A program made the translations under genes and the position numbers. The notes beneath the pieces are model-generated. The model was not told the DNA's origin. It worked only from the letters and a program-made list of their open reading frames with translations, and searched no databases. A DNA stretch of 64,000 nucleotides, from positions 1 to 64,000 of IMG/VR virus record IMGVR_UViG_3300037247_000437. One strand, given 5' to 3'. Origin of the DNA: a virus. Below are positions 56,839 to 62,878 of the stretch, one piece after another (the first letter of the stretch is position 1; the number at the start of each line of letters is the position of its first letter).

Positions 56839-57080
56839 TGAATCATTTACACATTAACTTTTCAAACATCGAATTTTCATGCCCTTATTGCGGCAAGCAA
56901 TACGAAGATTCAAACGATAAATACCTGGACCGATGTAACCGGAACAAATCAAACTGCACGACGATAAAATGTGAATGCGGAGAAAAGTTTGGGATGACAT
57001 ATGATATTCAGGGGGACGCGGTAGGGTTTAAAATACTTACAAATAATACACATATTGGTTTGATACGACCAATTAATTGA
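56838..57080 (+). CDS. zinc-finger protein
   Basis: An 80-aa protein with CPYC (about 14-17) and a second set CNRNKSNC...CECG (about 34-48), which reads as two zinc knuckles. Probably a zinc-ribbon adaptor. Confidence 0.58.
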   Translation: MNHLHINFSNIEFSCPYCGKQYEDSNDKYLDRCNRNKSNCTTIKCECGEKFGMTYDIQGDAVGFKILTNNTHIGLIRPIN

Positions 57081-57104
57081 TTAATTTTAGATTATAGTTT
57101 ACGC

Positions 57105-57178
57105 GGTATCGGACGCGATTAAGAAACTTATTAAGCATTGATTGTCGGGGCCGATACCCTGGCGATTGGTGCTTTTTT
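57105..57178 (+). promoter_or_regulatory. long-range inverted repeat with T-run
   Basis: GGTATCGG (57105-57112) and CCGATACC (57151-57158) are perfectly complementary over 8 bp, 38 nt apart, with TTAAG/CTTAA pairing between, followed by a seven-T run at 57173-57179. It lies in the 109-nt gap before 57190. It may be a terminator-like leader or a small structured RNA. Confidence 0.5.
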
Positions 57179-57189
57179 TATGACTAATT

Positions 57190-57420
57190 ATGAGTATCGA
57201 AAACACAAAGGGAAAATCCTTACAGTTTGATTTATTTGACGCCGAAATTCCAGAAGGATTTACAATCGCTTCAAAAAACGATATTAAAGAAGGAAATATC
57301 TGCAATCATTGTGACGCGAGGAAATTATGTCAATTAAATAAAAATGAATGGTGTAAAAAATATCCTTGCATGGCTTATCGCAGACAGGATGGCAAATCAG
57401 TTTATTTTAAGAAACATTAA
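57190..57420 (+). CDS. Cys-rich conserved phage protein
   Basis: A 76-aa protein ending CNHCDARKLCQLNKNEWC, then CMAYRRQDGKSVYFKK. The pattern of C..C......C......C..Y.C....R.DG.SVYF is a common small phage family, probably zinc-binding. Function unknown. Confidence 0.65.
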   Translation: MSIENTKGKSLQFDLFDAEIPEGFTIASKNDIKEGNICNHCDARKLCQLNKNEWCKKYPCMAYRRQDGKSVYFKKH

Positions 57421-57421
57421 T

Positions 57422-58129
57422 ATGAGCATCATTAATATATACCACGGGGATTCTATTAAGGCCATGGAGTCAATGCCAGCGAATAAATACGGGCTAGCTA
57501 TTTGTGATGTTAATTATGGAATCAAACAGGACGGCAGGAATAATCATACAAGGGGAAAACTAGCGAAGACAACTAATTATGAAAATAGATCAAGATACGA
57601 TGACGAATCTCCAGATGCCTCATATTTTGATTCATTACAAATGATAACCGAAAATCAAATACTTTGGGGCGCGAATCATTTTATTGACAAAATGCCATTT
57701 AACGTTTCGTCTCCTAGTTGGTTAGTGTGGGATAAAATGAATGGAGATTCTGATTTTGCTGATTGCGAATTGGCTTGGACATCATTTAAAACTGCGGTTA
57801 GACTATTCAAATTCAGGTGGGCAGGAATGCTTCAGGGTGACATGAAGAATAAACAAAAATACATTCACCCCAACATGAAGCCTATTCAGCTTTATAAGTG
57901 GCAATTAAAGAACTACGGATTCAATAAAGACAAATCCAAGCGAACCATATTCGATAGCCACGGCGGCAGCATGAGCATAGTCATTGCCTGCATTGATATG
58001 GGTTTTAATATTGACATTTGGGAGATAGACAAGGATTACTATACAGATTCAGTAAACCGAGTTAAACGACATTTAAGGCAATTAGATTTAACGAGGGAGC
58101 CAGTAGAAATAAACTACATAACATCATGA
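57422..58129 (+). CDS. adenine DNA methyltransferase, altered DPPY
   Basis: A 235-aa protein resembling phage N6-adenine methyltransferases: WDKMNGDSDFADCELAWTSF (103-121), IHPNMKPIQLYKWQLKNYG, and FDSHGGSMSIVIACIDMGF (176-194) as the SAM-binding strand. The expected catalytic DPPY is CDVNYG (28-33), so three residues differ. Such enzymes modify phage DNA against restriction. The change may inactivate it or alter activity. ATG at 57422 chosen; a longer start overlaps the previous gene. Confidence 0.72.
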   Translation: MSIINIYHGDSIKAMESMPANKYGLAICDVNYGIKQDGRNNHTRGKLAKTTNYENRSRYDDESPDASYFDSLQMITENQILWGANHFIDKMPFNVSSPSWLVWDKMNGDSDFADCELAWTSFKTAVRLFKFRWAGMLQGDMKNKQKYIHPNMKPIQLYKWQLKNYGFNKDKSKRTIFDSHGGSMSIVIACIDMGFNIDIWEIDKDYYTDSVNRVKRHLRQLDLTREPVEINYITS

Positions 58130-58389
58130 CACAAATCAACGAACTAATTGAAAGGAGTTATTCAGCCATCCGGAAACGGGGTCTGATAACAGATGATACT
58201 ATTGAATCAGAGTTTTTCTTAAAAATGAAAGAGGAACTTTCAGAGATTGCAGGTGCGTTTGGGGATGAAAAACATTATATTGAAGAATGCATTGATTTAG
58301 CAACAGTATGTTTTATGCAAATCAAACATCTTGGATATGATCCGATTAAGGAGTTTGAAAAAGTAGTTATTAAAAACGAAAACCGATAA
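58126..58389 (+). CDS. MazG-like protein
   Basis: An 87-aa protein with a MazG-type pattern: FLKMKEELSEIAGAF (EE..E) and YIEECIDLATVCFMQI (EE..D). MazG-like enzymes hydrolyse nucleotide triphosphates or (p)ppGpp. Short, single domain. ATGA overlap with the methyltransferase. Confidence 0.62.
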   Translation: MTQINELIERSYSAIRKRGLITDDTIESEFFLKMKEELSEIAGAFGDEKHYIEECIDLATVCFMQIKHLGYDPIKEFEKVVIKNENR

Positions 58390-58580
58390 TGTATAACCCA
58401 AAAAGCCTTTCAAATCTCAATCCCGGCAAGCCCGTAACCTGGAATAATAAACCGTTTCCTTCATTGGCAGCTTTATCAAGGCACTTGAAAATTTCACATT
58501 CGACTTTGCAAGATATATTTAACAGGGACGAAGAGGTTGAGGGCCTCATATTGATTATTCGAATTAAGAATTATGTTTAG
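58389..58580 (+). CDS. NUMOD-like DNA-binding protein, copy 2
   Basis: A 63-aa paralog of 56422-56619: YNPKSLSNLNPGKPVTWNNKPFPS then LAALSRHLKISHSTLQDIF. Likely a small HTH protein. Confidence 0.58.
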   Translation: MYNPKSLSNLNPGKPVTWNNKPFPSLAALSRHLKISHSTLQDIFNRDEEVEGLILIIRIKNYV

Positions 58581-58674
58581 CTATTACGGATCAAAAAGCA
58601 AAATTATAGATTATTATCCCCCACAAGCTATAATAATAATCAAATACCATTATTTTAATAATCAAAATTTATAA
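58573..58674 (+). pseudogene. vestigial Dam-type DNA methyltransferase N-terminus
   Basis: A 33-aa ORF, MFSYYGSKSKIIDYYPP, followed by low-complexity Ile/Tyr/Asn residues and stop. FSYYGSKSKIIDYYP is the N-terminus of D12-class (Dam-like) adenine methyltransferases, in which it helps bind SAM and is followed by the DPPY core. Only this fragment remains. It suggests a larger gene was deleted. Confidence 0.6.
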
Positions 58675-58677
58675 ATC

Positions 58678-58842
58678 ATGAAAACTCTATCCTATTACAT
58701 TACGCGTTCTAACGCCTGCGTATCAATGTTAATTATTGAAGGCCTAAATATATCCTCATTGATTACATCGTTGCTATACGCCGCCTTTGTGCTAGTGTGC
58801 TGTGTAGTTGTTGCAATTATTGTATATAAAGAAATGAAGTAA
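58678..58842 (+). CDS. small membrane protein (54 aa)
   Basis: A 54-aa protein with a C-terminal hydrophobic segment (LLYAAFVLVCCVVVAIIVYK). Tail-anchored. It shares a base with the next ATG. Follows directly on the methyltransferase remnant. Confidence 0.5.
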   Translation: MKTLSYYITRSNACVSMLIIEGLNISSLITSLLYAAFVLVCCVVVAIIVYKEMK

Positions 58843-59135
58843 TGGAAGAATACGAGAATAAAGCGAAATGGAAAAAAGAATGGTTTGATTATATTAAATC
58901 AAATAAAGAACATTGGAGAGAGGGATGGACGCTCTCTGCTTTACACAAAATAGAAAAGACAATTTATATGGATCGTGAAATTACCTGGGATTTATTAAGG
59001 CATGGAGCAGATAAATTTAATCCTAAAGGAATGATCATTCATGATAAAATCGCATTTGATCATTGCATGTGTAATTTCGGCAGTATGATTCATCAAAGAA
59101 TACGCACATTAATATTATTGAAAGGGAAATTATAA
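58842..59135 (+). CDS. hypothetical protein
   Basis: A 97-aa Lys/Trp-rich protein, MEEYENKAKWKKEWFDYIKSN, with a His/Cys group (FDHCMCNFGSMIHQ). Unknown function. Confidence 0.52.
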   Translation: MEEYENKAKWKKEWFDYIKSNKEHWREGWTLSALHKIEKTIYMDREITWDLLRHGADKFNPKGMIIHDKIAFDHCMCNFGSMIHQRIRTLILLKGKL

Positions 59136-59167
59136 AGAATTGGAGTAATTTTAAACTATAAACTATT

Positions 59168-59356
59168 ATGAGCGCAATGCAAAAATTGATACACGAACAA
59201 CTTTTAGAATATACCGAGCAATTAAAAGTATTAGAAAAAGAAATGTTTCACAAATACAAGGCCGGTGAAGATTATTCTGATGATGTTGCAAAAGCGAGTG
59301 GTTTAAAATTAATGCAAAAGGAAGCGGTTTTAATGATGACACAATACGCGGATTAA
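59168..59356 (+). CDS. small coiled-coil protein
   Basis: A 62-aa helical protein, MSAMQKLIHEQLLEYTEQLK, heptad-like. Leader TAAACTATAAACTATTATG. Unknown. Confidence 0.5.
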   Translation: MSAMQKLIHEQLLEYTEQLKVLEKEMFHKYKAGEDYSDDVAKASGLKLMQKEAVLMMTQYAD

Positions 59357-59376
59357 TTTTTAAACTATAAACGATT

Positions 59377-59487
59377 ATGAAGAGTATAAAATCATTTTCA
59401 GTCAAGCTTAAAAATAAGTTATGGTGGATAAAGTACAACATCATAAATTGGCACAAAGTGAATATTACCAAAGAATTACCCTTTTAA
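59377..59487 (+). CDS. small basic peptide (36 aa)
   Basis: A 36-aa Lys/Trp-rich ORF, MKSIKSFSVKLKNKLWWIKY, with the same TAAACTATAAAC leader as the previous gene, which supports translation. Function unknown. Confidence 0.42.
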   Translation: MKSIKSFSVKLKNKLWWIKYNIINWHKVNITKELPF

Positions 59488-59515
59488 ATAGTCAGGCTTT
59501 TTTAATGGAAAATGT

Positions 59516-59550
59516 TTTGATGGTAAGTGAAAAAGGTTTACGTTTGTAAT
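59516..59550 (+). promoter_or_regulatory. TTTG-N19-TACGTTTG promoter with repeat site
   Basis: TTTG (59516-59519), 19 nt, TACGTTTG (59539-59546), then ATG at 59551, 4 nt on. The -7 element lies inside TTTACGTTTGTAAT (59537-59550), whose exact reverse complement is at 59745-59758, on the other side of the HTH gene. Confidence 0.65.
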
Positions 59551-59727
59551 ATGAAAACAGCAGATAAGATTTTACTTTATATTTCTAAGCATAGGCCAAG
59601 AATGTCAAAGGTTAAAATTTCTGAAGAATTGAGTATATCAAGGCCAACACTTGATAAAAAATTAGCGATGAATGATTTTTCTCCTAATGAAAATACAATA
59701 TTGATTGATCTGGGAGTCCTGGATTAA
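59551..59727 (+). CDS. small HTH regulator
   Basis: A 58-aa protein. MSKVKISEELSISRPTLDKKLAMNDFSPNE reads as a helix-turn-helix with an N-terminal helix (ADKILLYISKHRP). It starts 4 nt after its promoter, so the message is likely leaderless. Two inverted 14-bp sites flank the gene and may be its binding sites. I start at 59551, not 59527, since the promoter covers the longer version. Confidence 0.65.
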   Translation: MKTADKILLYISKHRPRMSKVKISEELSISRPTLDKKLAMNDFSPNENTILIDLGVLD

Positions 59728-59744
59728 TTTTTTTTGTAGATACT

Positions 59745-59758
59745 ATTACAAACGTAAA
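59745..59758 (+). repeat. 14-bp inverted copy of the HTH promoter site
   Basis: ATTACAAACGTAAA, the perfect reverse complement of TTTACGTTTGTAAT at 59537-59550. It lies between the HTH gene and the next gene (59763). On the minus strand it would also be a TACGTTTG element, giving possible antisense transcription across the HTH gene. Confidence 0.7.
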
Positions 59759-59762
59759 TAAA

Positions 59763-60302
59763 ATGATTATAAAATGCACTCATTGTGGTAAAAAAGTTGA
59801 TAAAAGGAGTGGGCACGTAAACCGAGCCAATAAATTAGGCGCAAGATTGTTTTGCAATAGGACTTGTTACGGATTGGATAAAAGGCATAACAGATCTTTA
59901 GATGAGCAGAAAGAAGTTAAGAGGATTTACGATTTAGAATATTGTAAAAATAATTATATCAAAAGAAAGTCGCAGCAAAAGGAATGGTTTGATCAAGATT
60001 ATGCCAAACATCCAGAAAAGTATAAGGAAAGGCGTAAAGCAAAATACGAGGCCCATTTGAAATACTTGAGTACAGATAAATATAAGGCTAAGAAAAAGAA
60101 ATACGATCGTGAATTCAGAGCTAAAAAGAAGTATGGTGAATTTTGGGAATCATTTATTCACCTTCAGGACATAGATAAATTCATTGATAACCGAGAGGTT
60201 AAATTACAATTATGTTTAACTAATAAAAATCAAAAAAGAAAAAGGAACTATGAAAGAATTAACAGCAGTAAACTTGAAAGAAGCCCTTTGGGGAACTCTT
60301 AA
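59763..60302 (+). CDS. zinc-finger basic phage protein
   Basis: A 179-aa protein. CTHCGKKVDKRSGHVNRANKLGARLFCNRTC (5-35) is the conserved zinc-binding start of a phage family (C..CG......G.vNRa.k.g..lyC...CaGl). The remainder is very basic and helical. Probably acts on nucleic acid; no defined activity. It overlaps the next gene by 53 nt in another frame. Confidence 0.65.
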   Translation: MIIKCTHCGKKVDKRSGHVNRANKLGARLFCNRTCYGLDKRHNRSLDEQKEVKRIYDLEYCKNNYIKRKSQQKEWFDQDYAKHPEKYKERRKAKYEAHLKYLSTDKYKAKKKKYDREFRAKKKYGEFWESFIHLQDIDKFIDNREVKLQLCLTNKNQKRKRNYERINSSKLERSPLGNS

Positions 60303-60456
60303 TGATCTGAAAGACAATAAAATTCAGCCAGCAGAAGCCGACGCAATTGCCTGTCAATCCAGAGAAATATTGAGAACTGTAAACACTCAATTAAGGATTA
60401 CAAGCCAAAGCAAAAGGAGTGTACCCGCTGAATTAATTACATTTTCAGAGAAGTAG
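60250..60456 (+). CDS. conserved phage protein, LWGTL type
   Basis: A 68-aa protein. LKEALWGTLNDLKDNKIQPAEADAIACQSREILRTVNTQLRI matches a widespread phage family (LWETL..v..g.i.p..A.AIA.qaREI.R....QL.I). Function unknown, usually beside replication or zinc-finger genes. It ends 7 nt before the tRNA-like gene. Confidence 0.68.
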   Translation: MKELTAVNLKEALWGTLNDLKDNKIQPAEADAIACQSREILRTVNTQLRITSQSKRSVPAELITFSEK

Positions 60457-60463
60457 TATTCAA

Positions 60464-60566
60464 TCCGGTGTAGCTCAATTGGTAGAGCACGAGGAAGCCA
60501 GGTTTCGACACCTGTACTATGGCTGGTCCATTCTGCGGTATACGGGTTCGATTCCCGTCGCTGGAT
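60464..60566 (+). tRNA. tRNA-like gene with about 30 extra nucleotides
   Basis: Acceptor TCCGGTG (60464-60470) pairs with CGCTGGA (60559-60565). The D-arm is GCTC-AATTGGTA-GAGC (60473-60488). The T-arm is ACGGG-TTCGATT-CCCGT (60542-60558). Between the D and T arms there are about 30 nt more than in a standard tRNA. CGAGGA can pair with TTCTGCG with one bulge, leaving a 35-nt loop with its own hairpin (CAGG/CCTG around TTTCGACA). No anticodon can be assigned with confidence. No encoded CCA. Confidence 0.5.
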
Positions 60567-60585
60567 CAACTTTAAACATTGTAAT

Positions 60586-61026
60586 ATGGAAAAATATAAA
60601 TTAAATACTAAAATTGGTCAAGTGGTTAATCATATTGAAATAAATATTAGGGCTGATTCAGATAAAAATGATACAACCAGTTTATATAAAGAGGGCATTT
60701 ATATTGAAAACCTCAAGATAGTTTACCAGACATACCACAAGATTGCTTTAGACGACACTTGGATTACCCTGCTAGATCGTAAAAAAATAGATTACAGGAA
60801 AGAGAGATTTTATACGTATTTAGAAGATTGCATAGTTTCTATAAAAACAAATGAAACATATTTTCCTAATGGAGTTTTTGGAACAATATACACTATTGGG
60901 AATACAAAAACAGCAATAAGAAAACTCGGCAAGGCCATTGAAAAAGAGGTTAATTCACGATATGGATTTCTTTCAAAGATCAATGTAAAGGAATTGATTG
61001 ATGAGTATTTAGAAAATAATAAATAA
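60586..61026 (+). CDS. hypothetical protein
   Basis: A 146-aa protein with beta/helix pattern: KYKLNTKIGQVVNHIEINI, then KIALDDTWITLLDRKKIDY and a C-terminal helix. ATTGTAATATG precedes it, as for 61090. It resembles phage proteins of unknown role. Its stop shares a base with a broken copy of the DUF6291 start. Confidence 0.52.
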   Translation: MEKYKLNTKIGQVVNHIEINIRADSDKNDTTSLYKEGIYIENLKIVYQTYHKIALDDTWITLLDRKKIDYRKERFYTYLEDCIVSIKTNETYFPNGVFGTIYTIGNTKTAIRKLGKAIEKEVNSRYGFLSKINVKELIDEYLENNK

Positions 61027-61070
61027 TGGCTGAAGGTAAGAAATGATTTATTCTATACGCTGATAAGTAA
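61026..61070 (+). pseudogene. broken copy of the DUF6291 gene start
   Basis: ATG GCT GAA GGT AAG AAA TGA TTT ATT reads MAEGKK-stop-FILYAD. The real gene at 61550 starts MAEGKKSFIAYCD with nearly the same DNA. One Ser codon (TCA to TGA) and downstream stops destroy it. It is a recombination or duplication scar. Confidence 0.6.
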
Positions 61071-61089
61071 AATAATTAAATATTGTAAT

Positions 61090-61380
61090 ATGAAACTAAT
61101 CCGAAAAATAAAACGCTGGTTAAATATAAAACTAAGCCTATATCATTGGTATGAGATAAAGGTAAACTACAGGAAAGAGTATTCAGGGGAAATATTATTT
61201 AATTATCATGTACAGCTTGGATTTCCTAATCAATCTACAATACTTAGTGAAAGGCAAGTAAAAAGCACACTCAAACCGCTTCATAAATCCAACTCACCTG
61301 TAATTAGAAGTATTTTATGCAATGGGTTTATTGATATTGAAAGAGTCTGTTATTTAGGACATTTCAGTAAATATTCTTAA
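61090..61380 (+). CDS. hypothetical protein
   Basis: A 96-aa basic protein, MKLIRKIKRWLNIKLSLYHW, amphipathic N-terminus and beta-like middle (GEILFNYHVQLGFPNQ). It resembles small Bacteroidetes phage proteins that share the FxYHVQLGF-type strand. Unknown function. ATTGTAATATG leader. Confidence 0.5.
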   Translation: MKLIRKIKRWLNIKLSLYHWYEIKVNYRKEYSGEILFNYHVQLGFPNQSTILSERQVKSTLKPLHKSNSPVIRSILCNGFIDIERVCYLGHFSKYS

Positions 61381-61476
61381 ACAATCCTTTGAATTGATTA
61401 GATAATTTAGTAATATTGTAATGCTTTAAAGATAATGAATTTACAATACAGAAATACCGTATATAAGACTTTCTTT

Positions 61477-61520
61477 AAAGCCGTGCCACTGGATCACTCC
61501 GGGGCCGGCTTTCATTTTTT
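61477..61520 (+). terminator. terminator-like hairpin
   Basis: AAAGCCG (61477-61483)/CGGCTTT (61506-61512) followed by CATTTTTT. The loop TGCCACTGGATCACTCCGG resembles the loop of the 53592 hairpin. Between the gene ending at 61380 and the replication gene at 61550; may be a terminator or attenuator for the replication genes. Confidence 0.6.
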
Positions 61521-61549
61521 AAAGCAATCTATACTTAAACTTTAGATAG

Positions 61550-62179
61550 ATGGCTGAAGGTAAAAAATCATTTATTGCTTATTGTGATTGGGGCGAAATC
61601 TTTGACGAATTAGAGGATAAAGAAGCCGGAAAACTTGTAAAGCATTTATTTGATTATGTTAGAGATCGTGATCCTAAAACAGATGACAAACTAATAAAAA
61701 TATTGTTTATTCAGATCCAACAGTCATTAAAAAGGGATCTAAAAAAGTATGAAAACATTTGCGATCGTAATAGGATAAATGGTGGAAAGGGAGGAAGGCC
61801 AAAGAAACCCAAAGAACCCAATGGGTTATTAGGGAACCCAAAAGAACCCAAAGAACCCGATAAAGAGAGTGATACTGTTAATGGTACTGATAATGTAAAT
61901 GGTAATGGTATTGAGAGTGTGATAAACAAGAACACACACCCGGCTTTAGTTGGATTTAGAAATAATGTTTTAAAGGAAGCAAATGAGCAAGGAATAAAAA
62001 TTGAAGTAGCTGAGAAATTTATTAAACACTGGACTGCTATTGATGAACATACCAAATTATTTTTATATCAAGCAACTGAACCTTTTGGAATTCAAAACCG
62101 ATTAAAAAATTGGCAAAAAATCGAAAATAAAACCAATCAAGAAAATAAAGTAGTAGATATAAATTCAGTTAACTTATGA
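61550..62179 (+). CDS. DUF6291 replication-associated protein
   Basis: A 209-aa protein. KKSFIAYCDWGEIFDELEDKEAGKLVKHLFDYVRDRDP and LKRDLKKYENICDRNRINGGKGGRPKK are the DUF6291 blocks (1-90). A Lys/Pro-rich low-complexity linker (about 84-103) and a helical C-terminal domain (about 130-200) follow. The family occurs in phage replication regions and may act as an initiator or helicase loader. Its linker is encoded by GAACCC direct repeats that may form an origin. Confidence 0.75.
   Translation: MAEGKKSFIAYCDWGEIFDELEDKEAGKLVKHLFDYVRDRDPKTDDKLIKILFIQIQQSLKRDLKKYENICDRNRINGGKGGRPKKPKEPNGLLGNPKEPKEPDKESDTVNGTDNVNGNGIESVINKNTHPALVGFRNNVLKEANEQGIKIEVAEKFIKHWTAIDEHTKLFLYQATEPFGIQNRLKNWQKIENKTNQENKVVDINSVNL
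61801..61860 (+). repeat. tandem GAACCC repeats, possible replication origin
   Basis: Four copies of GAACCC(A/G) at about 10-20 nt spacing (61814, 61834, 61844, 61853), plus GAAACCC at 61804. Three lie in A-rich repeat units (AAAGAACCCA). GGGTTATTAGGG in the middle is nearly an inverted element. The repeats are inside the replication gene, as in the lambda O origin. Confidence 0.5.
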
Positions 62180-62862
62180 ATCAGGCATACCAACACCTCA
62201 AAGAAGGAACCGAACATTATAATTTCATTAAAGAAAATATTGTATCATTAATTAATCGATGGAATGCGGTACATACAAAATCTCAATCAATCCCTGATGC
62301 CGTAATAAAAGAATTCAAAAGCGTAATATACTACAATCATAATATTACAATTGACGATATAAAACCGGCAATTGATCGCGGCATGATGGGTCAATTTGGA
62401 GAAAATTACATCCTGGATGCTCAGACATTTTATAGATGGTTTACCGGATTAATGAAGCAAAAAGTAAACGAGCGTATTAAAGGCGCTGAAGCTTACAAAG
62501 TATCAAATGTACCTGATATAACAGAAGAACAAAAACAAGCCAACAGGCAAGCCACAAGAACGGAACTGATAGAAGTATTCATGAAGTATTATAATTTCTA
62601 CATGGAACACGGCGAAGTTGACGGAAACATAAAGAGATACTATGTAGTATTTTGGGATTGGTTCAGAAAACTTGGATTAATTGATATTTCAGAAGATGAA
62701 GAAAGCAGAATGAACGAAGTTGAGGCAAAACACCTCCGGGATCTTAGATCAAAATTAAGTACGCCGGAATTAAGTCAATCGAAATACAAAAAGTTCATTG
62801 AGATATTCAAAAGTTTGGAAGGATTAGGAATTGAAGATCAATTAAAAGCAATTAAACTATAA
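62176..62862 (+). CDS. replication-region protein
   Basis: A 228-aa helical protein. RGMMGQFGENYILDAQTFYRWFTGLMKQKVNERIKG in the middle resembles a conserved block of Bacteroidetes phage replication-region proteins (MMG.FGE...LN..TF..W...Y). It overlaps the DUF6291 gene by 4 nt. Possibly a helicase loader or initiator partner, inferred from position. Confidence 0.58.
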   Translation: MNQAYQHLKEGTEHYNFIKENIVSLINRWNAVHTKSQSIPDAVIKEFKSVIYYNHNITIDDIKPAIDRGMMGQFGENYILDAQTFYRWFTGLMKQKVNERIKGAEAYKVSNVPDITEEQKQANRQATRTELIEVFMKYYNFYMEHGEVDGNIKRYYVVFWDWFRKLGLIDISEDEESRMNEVEAKHLRDLRSKLSTPELSQSKYKKFIEIFKSLEGLGIEDQLKAIKL

Positions 62863-62878
62863 ATAAACACTGAAAATT

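Noticed and set aside
60464-60566. Assignment of a specific amino acid to the tRNA-like gene
   Set aside because: CCA near 60528 and TCG near 60505 can both be placed in loops with a U before them, but neither gives a good five-base-pair stem with a normal seven-base loop.
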